Shown here piece after piece: positions 23,193 through 34,179 of a stretch of DNA of 64,000 nucleotides. Each line of letters opens with the position of its first letter. The stretch's first letter is position 1. The translations under genes were made by a program, and so were the position numbers. The DNA comes from Ambrosia x helenae (Eukaryota; Streptophyta; Magnoliopsida; Asterales; Asteraceae), in the NCBI GenBank assembly GCA_030844895.1, contig CM061229.1:118991682-119055681 (forward strand). The letters run 5' to 3'. The notes under the pieces are model-generated. The model was given only the letters and a program-made list of their open reading frames with translations. It was not told the origin of the DNA and did not search any database.

Positions 23193-23766
23193 CACTACTA
23201 GAAAACTGCTAAGTTTTTGACAAAAAAAAATTGTCGGAAATTTGTCAAAAATAGTCATTATCGACAAATTTGCCACAAACCAATTCCTGGGAAAAAAAAA
23301 CTTGTCGGAATTCTAGCTAGCGACAAATCTGCCACAAAATCTTTGTCTATATTCCGACAAACTCTCTTGTCACACAATTTTTGACAAATTCGCATTTTTT
23401 ATTTTTTTATTTCTAAAATTAATAATAGTAAGAAAAATAATTTATAAATACAAATATATGTAAATATATATTTTGCGAAAAAATTCCTACAATTTTTTTA
23501 AAAGTCTTCGGCAAATTTCCCACTATTTAAAAAAGTACTAGTGATACAACATAAGTCTTTCAACAGAATTCTCACAATTATTTGCGACAAAGTTGTGAAA
23601 AGTCTGTTATCCAAAGTTTCGACAAAACTGCGACAAGTATGGTTTATAATGTTTTTGACAAAATTACGACAAATAGTAATAATTAAAAAAAAACAGAAAT
23701 ACAATTAATGTTAATGCAAAAAAGAGCAGCAAAATCATCAAAGATTCCAAATATAAACCTGTTAAT
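23193..23766 (+). mobile_element. CACTA transposon 5' end, copy 2
   Basis: Starts CACTACTAGAAAACTGC and carries the same CGACAAA/TTGTCGG subterminal repeats as copy 1; it is cut by the LTR start at 23767. Confidence 0.7.
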
Positions 23767-25420
23767 TGTAAGACCCCAAAACCATTTGTTCGCCTAATTA
23801 TGCCATTAGGCGTGATTAGCAAAATAATAAAACGAGACTTAAACGATAAGATTATGGGTTATGCTCTAATATGGAAGTAACCTAGTTAATAATAGTATTT
23901 TTATAAACGAATACAAGGTGTTTAAAACTAGCTTAATTAGTTAGTTTTTATACGAAAATGACATTGTAGTAACTTGAGGGACTAGAGTTGCACAAGGGAT
24001 AATCTAAATAAATAAAAAAAATGGAAGAATCCACACACACACACATATGTGTGTATCGATTATCAGGAAGAAAAGGAGGTGGAGCTCCCAAAACCTTAAA
24101 GGTGCAATCTAGTCCAAAATCCAAGCCATGAAAGCCATAAATTCGTGCATGTTGAAGGGTTAATGCTCAATTTGCCTTATCAAACCAAGAGGTAACCTTA
24201 GAATTCAGTTTTATGGAGTTTTACAAAGAATATGTGAATGTTGATTTTGTGGGTTTTGGCAAAAACGTGAAATTTATGATCAGTAGAGGTAGCTCTAGTC
24301 TTGGGGAACCTCCAAAATACCTAATTTGGTTATGAATCAAATTCTACACGTGTATTTGATTTTGACCATATGATTATGTGAATATGTAAGATTTCCGTTT
24401 AACCTTTAGGTTGAAACCACACATGGTTACTAGTCTTTGTGACTCTTAGGAGTTGTGATTATTAGAAATTTAGGCAAAATGGTCTAAATAATGTGTTATG
24501 ACGATGATTAGACAAATTATGATGCTTTGGCTAATCTTGAGCTTTTGAAACTAAACAAATTGGTAAGTGCACACCACGTGTTTGATTAAATGCCAACTTG
24601 GTGAACACTAGTGAAACTAAGAAGTTAGAATCATGTAAGAGCTATCAATCGTATATGATATTGGTTTGTAATAAGCCAAGTCAATTGCATATTCTATATA
24701 AGAAAATGGCTATGGATTTAGCAATAAATGGGTAATGAATACATGATTTATGGATAGTGAATTAATTCCATGTTATGTATTCTAACAATCAAGTTTAACA
24801 TGTCCCTAAGTTAGGTACAAGAACTAGGGATGCAAACGGGTCAAACGGATGCAAGTAATGCGTATGGAAGCAAGAACGGATATGAGGTAAGTTTTACTTA
24901 CACCAATGTACTATAACATAGCTTAAGTGTTATAAAACATTAGTTTTAAATCTTGAGTGTGAATTAAAGATAAACCCCAATGGGTAGAATCTATTAAGTG
25001 GGTCGCCTTATGTGCACTCAATATAAAATGTGGGTTATGATCTTAATAGAGATAATGAGTTATGACCAAATGGAGAAATCCATCAAACGGGTCAACTAAT
25101 AAAGATATGTGAGAAATGATGTTTTAAAGCAAATTAAATCAATTGAATGAAGTCATTAAGCATGATGTTAAATGGGTCAAGTTTGTGTCACGTGAACCAT
25201 AGATAAAAACTTGGGTAACATAGTATTATGAACTATGAGTCTATACGGGTCAAGTGGCAAGTTATTGCCATTTGAGTTTCGAGAAATTAATGTTGTCTAT
25301 TGAGAAAGCATACAGGTAATTTGCGCGTGCATGCTCGATGTTAAGAATCATGGAGGATAAACACAAGGTATGGATATGGGTCGAGGCCACCCGGTAAGTC
25401 CGTAGTCAAATAAACGCCTT
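23767..25420 (+). mobile_element. Truncated LTR-type element, copy 2
   Basis: Begins TGTAAGACCCCAAAACC (one change from copies 1 and 3) after TTAAT and ends at the tandem junction. It has a (CA)n/TGTG inverted stretch near 24032-24053 that copy 1 lacks. Confidence 0.6.
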
Positions 25421-25568
25421 TACAACTGATTTGTTAGTAAACTGTGTTTGGTTATTTGATAATTTGCTTATAATTTGTAGTATTATGTAATTGAAGTTAT
25501 AATTGGGACTCATGTTTCTCATCTTTCATGAATGATTTAGGAGTTCGACTATCCAAACACTCCCGACT

Positions 25569-28292
25569 TGTCACAACCCTACCAAGGTGGGCCTGGTCGA
25601 AATTCCAGATTGGTGTCAAACATCTTATAATACAAGCAAACAGCGGAAGCGTTATAAATAACTATTCTTTTATAATAATAGTCTACATGTCTATACAATG
25701 TGCATCTTAATACAATACTCTAGGTAATATCTACGGTTCACGCTTGCCTTTCGATTCGTCCGTCAGGATACTCCGAGTTGCAGCTGCTCCTTCCTTCTAA
25801 CTCAAACAGGTACCTGAACACATGCTTAAAATAGGTTTTGGGTCAACAATAATGTTGGTGAGTCCGTGCATGCGTTTAACTAGTTTAAAACATGGTTTAT
25901 CATTTCAATACAAGTTATTATTCCAAAGCAAGTTTGACAAGTTAAAACAGTTTAACATATAGCGATGTACAAGCCACACCTCAATCCTAACAATGGATCC
26001 ATCTACTCCCATTATGGACTCCCATGGAAAAATACGTGACACATACCACAGCGGAGGGTTTCCCGGGCTTCCGAGTCCACTGCGTGCGGGGGTTTCCCCA
26101 AGTAGCGCTACCCACATATCAAGCGGCCCAATCTCCCGTTGGGTTGATGAGTGTGGTGGTATCGGGAGCACCTTGTCACATCATCCGGTTCATCACATTT
26201 AACTGGTTCTATACTGGAAGCATGTATTCACCCCAAAACAGTTAAAATACAAAAATAGGGGATGGTTCACGAGACTCACCTGGATGCAATACGGTCGTAT
26301 AGTATAAGAATAAGTGTCTGTCATCGCGTCCTGGTATCTTCCTGTGCGAATCCTAAGTTAATAATATTATTAGTCTCTGGTTTCAATTACAAAAGTCATG
26401 CGTGGGGACGAGCTTGAGCGAATGGTTCTATTCATTACCGTTCCATGTTTGGTTCTAAAGTAATATCAGTTCCAATGGTCTATCCGTTCGTATTTGTTAG
26501 ATAATGGATAACTATTTCCGAACCTTACGTGCCAATGTTTAGTTCTAATATTCTGGCGGCGCGTCCGATGCTTTGAATCCTAGGATTAATGTTGCTAATA
26601 TGATTCAATTTGCTTATATATATGTGCTCATATTAATCTAACTTCATGGGTTTAGTCTAGTCGAGTCCGAATCTTGGTTTCAATGTTATTCTAACTAAGG
26701 TTTCAAGGTTTGCGTTTAGGCGCATAAGCTTTTATTTAGTGCATATTGCCCATGTCTTCGTCCAAATCTTATGTCCTAGTCTTGGGTTTCGATGTCCAAG
26801 GAATCGAGTCATGTCTCTTCCAATATCAAGTTCAATGTTTAAGTATCCGAACTATTAATAATAATGTTTCTAAGGCTCTAGTGTGTTCTATGTTTAAGTG
26901 TTATGTCTTAAGTCCTAGGATGTCGTTATTCAATGAGTCGAGTAACATTTAATCCATACGTTTGTTCTCCATATCCTCTTGTCCAAATGTCTAAGTCAAG
27001 TATCCAAGTTAAGGTTTGGGTATGTCGTTTTCCATATCATGTGCCGAATGTCCAAACATTCTAGGTCGATAACTTCAATGTCCAATCTTCTAAGTGAGAT
27101 GTCAATCCACTATTCGATCTAACTTATAGTCTTGGTCTTAATAAACTCGTCAAGTCCCACACACAAAGTTATGTATATACCATTAATATAATTATTAAGT
27201 TAGTAGATCCGATTATACCTCATGTATCGGGTTAGGGTTCGTGTTGACTGGGTCTGACCCGGTTGACTACAGTTGACCGACGTTGACCATGTTGACCCCT
27301 GTTGACCCATCTCCTAGGTTCGTCTCGACCCGACCCGAAGTCCTGACCATCAGAGCTCCAACACCCGAGACCACCGCCACAGTTGGCTACCAACACCAAC
27401 AACCGGTCACCATGACTCGGTAACCACCAGTCGTCCAACCACCACACGCCGCCACAATCTTCTATCATAACTGTGCAGGACCACCTCTGACCGACCACCA
27501 CCGAAACCCACCATCTGGACCCACCAACACCATCAATACTCACCATACAGACACTCTTGAGCCGCCATTAACCACCATCGGACCCTCACTTTATCACCGA
27601 GCAACCCTATACGGAAACCCACCTTCACCGATGCATTATACCCAAGTCCAATCAGATCATCAACAACCTCAACGAGCTATTATAGAGGGTAAAAAATTAT
27701 TGGGTTTACCTTGGTCTGGAAAAGATCTGGTCACAGAGGCGGCGCCGCCGCCGCTTGGAACCACTACAGGCTTCTCCTCCCCCTTCTGTCTCATCCGGTT
27801 CCCTCTCTCCCTCTCCTCTGTTTGCCTCTCTCTCTTCGATCTCTCTTTCTCTCTTCTGTAATAATAGTCGGGTGGTGGTGGTTGTTGGGTTGTTACGCCA
27901 GAAACGCCGCCGGAGGCGGTGGCCAGAGCACCTCCGGCTCCTCCTCCTTTCCCTTCTTCCAAGTCTCTCTCTCTCTCTCTCTCTCTTCATAAAGTGTATG
28001 TGTGTGTATATGAAAAGGAAACACACAGATGTGTGTTTTTATAAAACAAAAAGGAGTGGGTGGCATCAAGAGGGGAGGACAAGTGTCCTCTCCCTTGGTG
28101 ACTCACCCGCTTCATTCGAGTGCGGGTTAGGTTCGTTTATGCGTTTTAACTTGGTCCTGCAAGCGTATTATAATAATATTGTTTATATTATTCGGTTCGG
28201 TTTTCAGTTTCGCACATAACCGACTTGTTTATTACTGATCTCTATTTAAATAATCGCGAAAAAAATTTAGGGGTCTGTACCCGGTTGTTACG
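25569..28292 (-). repeat. LTR1 of the array (2724 bp)
   Basis: Plus-strand ends are TGTCACAACCC and GGTTGTTACG; the last base is mutated from A. Several bases distinguish it from LTR2 and LTR3 (for example GTGCATGCG near 25866, GTAAAAAATT near 27690, a longer CT repeat at 27964-27986). In element orientation this is the 3' LTR. Confidence 0.9.
28036..28043 (-). promoter_or_regulatory. Candidate TATA box in LTR1
   Basis: TATAAAAA on the minus strand, followed in the sense direction by a CA-rich then GA-rich leader, as in the related solo LTR. Equivalent positions exist in LTR2 and LTR3. Confidence 0.35.
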
Positions 28293-29250
28293 TTCTCCCC
28301 CCTTATAAGAATTTCGCCCGCGAAATTATGGTTGGGGTTATATCTCGAAGTTCAATTACGTTCCCACACTAGATAAGGTTATCCAATTCTTGAGCGTTAC
28401 TCATGAATGCTTATCTTATAGTTATGTTACTAAATATGCATGTCACACTATAGCAATTCGAGGGAAACTATCCAAAACATATCACATAGTCACAACTAAC
28501 TACATATACAAGGGTTCTATACAGGCCATACTATGTTATTCAAAATGGGTTTATGGCTCATAGGAATAACAAGGATGCTTTAAACCTTAATAATCCTACT
28601 TATACGATAAAGGTGGAAATCAACTCATCAGATAGGGGGTCTAAATACATAAAGGTTTTCCAAATTGATGGTTTGATAGTCGTCAATACGAGTAAGTAAA
28701 TAGCCAGGACATGGAAATCAAGGGAACGGAACCTGTAAACTCTTTTGAGTTTTAGTCATCTAATTGATCTTAAAAATGATCCTTGTTTTATTTTCTTATT
28801 AGTTGATCGAAACGAAATAATGAGAAGGGATGAAAGGCATTCGAATGAATGAGCACTTAGAAAACCCACTGTACACTTGCCAAGTGGTGCGTCACTTGGG
28901 CTTTAGTAAAGAAATACTCCTTACATCGAGTGTTTTCCTTGTTGTTCACAATAGGGGATCAAAATGGTTTGGGCGTTTCCATTTACCACAACAGATTCTC
29001 AGAAGATTTCAGTGTCAGTTAATAAAAGGATACCTTCTGGTTTAGGCCGAAGAGTTTCACTAGAAAAGAAGAAAGAGTGAATATTTTCTTTGTTTTCACA
29101 TCGAGCACACCGTTCTTGAAAGGATTGCGATATTCGATCAAAATCAATAGTTTTGCCAAAAATAACAGAGAAATAATATTTGGTTTAACGCAACGTCCGA
29201 AGATAGACTAAAGTTTATTATGGATCGAACTTCCAGTCTTGATTCTGACA

Positions 29251-29440
29251 TACCATTGGTGCTTATATATAGGGTGTACCGCAGCCAACCCACCACACCT
29301 TTGATACACCAGAAGCTTACCAGAAGTCTTTTTCAAAGAGTATAATTAAAATTCTTAATTGATTCCCAGTCCCATTCTTGATGTACCATCGGTGTTTATA
29401 TATAGGGTGTACCGCAGCTAACCCACCACACCTTTGGTAC
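29251..29440. repeat. 57-bp direct repeat pair in internal domain 1
   Basis: Copies at 29251-29307 and 29384-29440, each TACCAT(T/C)GGTG followed by TTATATATAGGGTGTACCG and an ACCCACCACACCTTTG end, 133 bp apart. The same pair is in internal 2 (47492-47548 and 47625-47681). Confidence 0.85.
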
Positions 29441-30917
29441 TTCAAAAACGAACTGGGATCTTTTCCGAAATTCCGTGTGGAATTCTACACTACCATAGTG
29501 TACCGGTAATTTGGCGATCCCAATTTACCTTACATTAGAGTGTTACGTTTTCCGAGGATATTTAGCACGAATGATCAAAATGCAAAGTTTAAGACAAATT
29601 ATATTTGCATTGAGGCACATAAACATTTCACTTGAATATGAATTAATGGTTTTAATACAAATGGAGAGGGAGTTTGCTAGGAAGGATCATACTCTTTAGA
29701 TTGTTTCTTGTTTGGCGTTTAGCAATTCAAGGGTTTCTAAATCAGATTGACCAGGTTAACCGTGAAATCTATGTGGAAATCTCCTATCATTCACTAGTGT
29801 CTCATTAAAATTTCTCCAAAGGAGCTAGGTGTTGCACTACATATGAATAGAGGTAGGGGTATCACGGGGATTATGATACAAGATCGTCTCAAATATCCAG
29901 AGTTGTCTAATTCTTCTAGATCTGATAATGAAGATAGTAGGTACATCTTTGCTCAAAGTTAGGAGAGAAATTCGACATTTTGGTTGATAATCAGAAAATC
30001 TTAACATAGATTTGGAATGATCATTGAGTAAACTAAGGCTTTCTTGGCGTTCTCATAAAGTTTCAGAAGTTATAGCTTCCGAAAAGACTTAAATGTCCAG
30101 AGAGCAAAGAAAAAACATGGGAATTTTTGTACTTAAGTTTCATCAAAAGAGCTGGAACACGGTGTCCGAGGGATTTCTGATGGCAAAATGAGGGAACATC
30201 ACCGGGTTTGTTTATGAGTTTTTCCTAAAGTGATCATGAATTTTCAAGATTTCACGAAATTAAATCAAAGAACGTGTAACAAATAGAATTTTTAAATGCT
30301 AAAACGGAATATCGAGCATAAGTTTGATTTTCTAAAATAGAAGTTTGGAATGTTTGTTACACAAACAAGGAGCTTCTTACGGATAACTCTATCAAAGTGT
30401 TCTAATAAATGTCGGAGGATCATCTGAAAGATTTGAGATTACAGTTCATCGAAGGGAAGCGTTGTGGTTAAGAAATTAAGAAGCACACAAAACATGGTGT
30501 ATTCCTAACGCATCTGTAGTAGGTATTAGTGGTTTAGACAAGTTTCTTGTTTTAGAGTATTGATTCGACTCTCACAATCTTTAATAAAATATTCCCGAAA
30601 TGCCTTCGCGCCTGCGGATTCATGATTATGTTCGCGACCATAATCATTTCCTCGCCTCACTTAAGCATCCAAGTATATTCTTTATAAAAATCATGATATC
30701 TCATCTTCTCTCTAGTTTACTCACGTGTTTTTGGTAAAGTCTCATCCTAATGTGTTCAGTACCCGTGATCGACTCGTTCGGTATCACCTTGTTGCATCTC
30801 CAACTCATCCGTTACGTTTCGGTTCTCCAAACCGAAATAAATTCTGCGACTTAAAAGGTTAGGATCCTAGGGTTTACAACCGAAGCTTAATGGAATTCTT
30901 ATTCGCTTCAGCTGTTT

Positions 30918-30929
30918 GCTCTGATACCA
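30918..30929 (-). other. Primer-binding site, array element (copy 1)
   Basis: TGGTATCAGAGC on the minus strand, complementary to the 3' end of initiator methionine tRNA, two bases from the end of LTR2. It fixes the element orientation. Confidence 0.9.
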
Positions 30930-30931
30930 AC

Positions 30932-32890
30932 TGTCACAACCCTACCAAGGTGGGCCTGGTCGAAATTCCAGATTGGTGTCAAACATCTTATAATACAAGC
31001 AAACAGCGGAAGCGTTATAAATAACTATTCTTTTATAATAATAGTCTACATGTCTATACAATGTGCATCTTAATACAATACTCTAGGTAATATCTACGGT
31101 TCACGCTTGCCTTTCGATTCGTCCGTCAGGATACTCCGAGTTGCAGCTGCTCCTTCCTTCTAACTCAAACAGGTACCTGAACACATGCTTAAAATAGGTT
31201 TTGGGTCAACAATAATGTTGGTGAGTCCGTGCGTGCGTTTAACTAGTTTAAAACATGGTTTATCATTTCAATACAAGTTATTATTCCAAAGCAAGTTTGA
31301 CAAGTTAAAACAGTTTAACATATAGCGATGTACAAGCCACACCTCAATCCTAACAATGGATCCATCTACTCCCATTATGGACTCCCATGGCAAAATACGT
31401 GACACATACCACAGCGGAGGGTTTCCCGGGCTTCCGAGTCCACTGCGTGCGGGGGTTTCCCCAAGTAGCGCTACCCACATATCAAGCGGCCCAATCTCCC
31501 GTTGGGTTGATGAGTGTGGTGGTATCGGGAGCACCTTGTCACATCATCCGGTTCATCACATTTAACTGGTTCTATACTGGAAGCATGTATTCACCCCAAA
31601 ACAGTTAAAATACAAAAATAGGGGATGGTTCACGAGACTCACCTGGATGCAATACGGTCGTATAGTATAAGAATAAGTGTCTGTCATCGCGTCCTGGTAT
31701 CTTCCTGTGCGAATCCTAAGTTAATAATATTATTAGTCTCTGGTTTCAATTACAAAAGTCATGCGTGGGGACGAGCTTGAGCGAATGGTTCTATTCATTA
31801 CCGTTCCATGTTTGGTTCTAAAGTAATATCAGTTCCAATGGTCTATCCGTTCGTATTTGTTAGATAAAGGATAACTATTTCCGAACCTTACGTGCCAATG
31901 TTTAGTTCTAATATTCTGGCGGCGCGTCCGATGCTTTGAATCCTAGGATTAATGTTGCTAATATGATTCAATTTGCTTATATATATGTGCTCATATTAAT
32001 CTAACTTCATGGGTTTAGTCTAGTCGAGTCCGAATCTTGGTTTCAATGTTATTCTAACTAAGGTTTCAAGGTTTGCGTTTAGGCGCATAAGCTTTTATTT
32101 AGTGCATATTGCCCATGTCTTCGTCCAAATCTTATGTCCTAGTCTTGGGTTTCGATGTCCAAGGAATCGAGTCATGTCTCTTCCAATATCAAGTTCAATG
32201 TTTAAGTATCCGAACTATTAATAATAATGTTTCTAAGGCTCTAGTGTGTTCTATGTTTAAGTGTTATGTCTTAAGTCCTAGGATGTCGTTATTCAATGAG
32301 TCGAGTAACATTTAATCCATACGTTTGTTCTCCATATCCTCTTGTCCAAATGTCTAAGTCAAGTATCCAAGTTAAGGTTTGGGTATGTCGTTTTCCATAT
32401 CATGTGCCGAATGTCCAAACATTCTAGGTCGATAACTTCAATGTCCAATCTTCTAAGTGAGATGTCAATCCACTATTCGATCTAACTTATAGTCTTGGTC
32501 TTAATAAACTCGTCAAGTCCCACACACAAAGTTATGTATATACCATTAATATAATTATTAAGTTAGTAGATCCGATTATACCTCATGTATCGGGTTAGGG
32601 TTCGTGTTGACTGGGTCTGACCCGGTTGACTACAGTTGACCGACGTTGACCATGTTGACCCCTGTTGACCCATCTCCTAGGTTCGTCTCGACCCGACACG
32701 AAGTCCTGACCATCAGAGCTCCAACACCCGAGCCCACCGCCACAGTTGGCTACCAACACCAACAACCGGTCACCATGACTCGGTAACCACCAGTCGTCCA
32801 ACCACCACACGCCGCCACAATCTTCTATCATAACTGTGCAGGACCACCTCTGACCGACCAGCACCGAAACCCACCATCTGGACCCACCAA
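30932..32890 (-). repeat. LTR2 of the array, left part
   Basis: The left 1959 bp of the middle LTR up to the Athila insertion. The break falls in ACCAA, which is duplicated at 45786-45790. The LTR resumes at 45791. At positions where LTR1 and LTR3 differ it mostly agrees with LTR3. Confidence 0.9.
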
Positions 32891-34067
32891 TGACGGGTGG
32901 TTCAACGAACACCCTGTAATAGTGTTAAAATGTTTATTTTAGCCACATTTATACATGTTATTGCTTGGAATTGGGTAACTACGGTTATTATGGTTGCAGG
33001 TGTAATAAGGAGTTAAAAACGGCGAAATACGGGCTTGGGAGTGGATCGGATCGCATCGGAACGAGATAGAAAAGAAGACGGAAAAAGATGAAAAACTCCA
33101 CAGACCCACCGTACCCCTACGGCCAGGCCGTAAGGGTACGGTGGCCTCAGGCCACATATTGTCACCGTAGGGCAGTGTAGAATGAGCGTAAACATTTGAA
33201 ACCCACCGTACCCCTACGGTGGGACAGTAGGGGTACGGTGGCACTTGCACTCTTGTGTAACTCCCTCTTTAAAGTGCAATTATGGGAGACTTATCAACAT
33301 CACTTCTCACTTGGGACGTTTCATATCAGTTTTTGGGCGATTTTGGCTGCAAGAAAGCATTGGAGAACAATTCTAATCCTTTAGTTTGTGTTTTTGATTC
33401 CTATGAACAATTACTTGAAGGTTATAATGATTCATCAAGTCATGCGAGGCTAAACAATTGGTGATCATTTGTGGTGAAGGTTTTTCTACAACTTTGGTGT
33501 GTGTTTTTCCTATATTTCTAGAATAATAATTTGGTACTTTGCTTGATTATTATGGTGTATGAACAATTGTTTGTAGTATGTTGATTAATTTGCTAATTTT
33601 TAGTCTTTAACGTTCGTTCTTGGTGTTGCTAACAACCGAGATATCACGGGAAGGATTGGGGTTGGTTATTGATTAATTGGTCATCGGGAAGCAACCTCGC
33701 GTTAATATAATCCGAGTACTTTGTTCCCTTTTACCACAACAATTGCTTTTACATGAGTTATGTCTATGTAACTCTTTTTAGTGGAAATTCACACATGTGT
33801 TTAGGAAAACCGGATCCTTGAATGATCATTATTCCATAATTTGAAGAAACGCTTTTAAGTTTGAATCAATAATTAGTCGTTATTTTAGTTAAAATCAAAA
33901 CACTCAAAATCTTAATTGTTTACTTTTTATTTAAGTAGTTTAATTGTAGTCAATCAACAAAACTAGAATTTACACATTTTCCACAAACTCCCTGTGTTCG
34001 ATACCTTCTTGCTACTATACATTAGTTGTAATTGGGAAATTTAACGTGTACCACGACAAGCACGTCA
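32891..34067 (+). repeat. Athila 5' LTR (1177 bp)
   Basis: TGACGGGTGG...GCACGTCA. It contains a pair of hairpins built from CCACCGTACCCCTACGG at 33104-33242. It matches the 3' LTR except at about six places (for example ACGGGCTT against ACTTGCTT near 33029, and a G indel near 33330). Confidence 0.93.
33104..33242. repeat. Hairpin module in the 5' LTR
   Basis: CCACCGTACCCCTACGG occurs twice (about 33106 and 33203). Each is followed by its inverse (CCGTAAGGGTACGGTGG; AGTAGGGGTACGGTGG), giving two strong stem-loops. A variant module lies at 40653-40801 and an identical one in the 3' LTR (44821-44959). Confidence 0.85.
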
Positions 34068-34072
34068 AATTT

Positions 34073-34090
34073 TGGCGCCGTTGCCGGGGA
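34073..34090 (+). other. Primer-binding site, tRNA-Asp type
   Basis: TGGCGCCGTTGCCGGGGA, 18 bases complementary to the 3' end of plant tRNA-Asp, five bases after the LTR. This is typical of Athila elements. Confidence 0.9.
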
Positions 34091-34179
34091 GTAGTGCGCA
34101 ACGTGTGTTAAGTTTTTAGTTTTATTTGTTATTTTCGGGTTTACACGGGTTGTGTTTAGTGTGCAGGTACATCAAGTGT

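Larger units (their letters stand above)
19207..25420. repeat. Tandem block copy 2 (about 3.4 kb plus a Helitron)
   Basis: Same order and ends as copy 1; junction to copy 3 at 25420/25421 with the same AACGCCTT|TACAACTG join. It carries a private Helitron (20192-22952); without it the length is about 3453 bp. It differs from copy 1 by scattered substitutions and small indels. Confidence 0.9.
28293..30931 (-). mobile_element. Internal domain 1 of the array (non-coding)
   Basis: It begins on the minus strand with the PBS next to LTR2 and ends with a purine tract at 28293-28304 (AAGGGGGGAGAA on the minus strand) next to LTR1. No ORF above about 70 codons and no retroelement motif are present on either strand. 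It contains a 57-bp direct repeat pair. By eye it differs from internal 2 at roughly a dozen positions. Confidence 0.85.

Noticed and set aside
27232..27546. VGQRWSCTVMIEDCGG-type frame on the minus strand, repeated in all three LTRs
   Set aside because: Part of the LTR; GTTGACC and CCACC tracts dominate and the frame differs between copies at its start.
25905..28219. Many 60-150-codon open frames on both strands of the array LTRs (also 31268-32912, 45894-46414, 49509-51813)
   Set aside because: They recur only because the LTR recurs, overlap each other on both strands and show no domain; low-complexity CT/GA and CCG tracts keep frames open.
33013..33384. Overlapping open frames with PYPY/VPLRW-like repeats in the Athila LTRs and near 40651-41105
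   Set aside because: They are translations of the CCACCGTACCCCTACGG hairpin module in several frames and both strands; the repeat is at the DNA level, not protein.
34126..34179. Earlier gag start at 34126
   Set aside because: That codon is TTG; the first ATG of the frame is at 34180 and precedes the conserved DPEIERTLRK segment.
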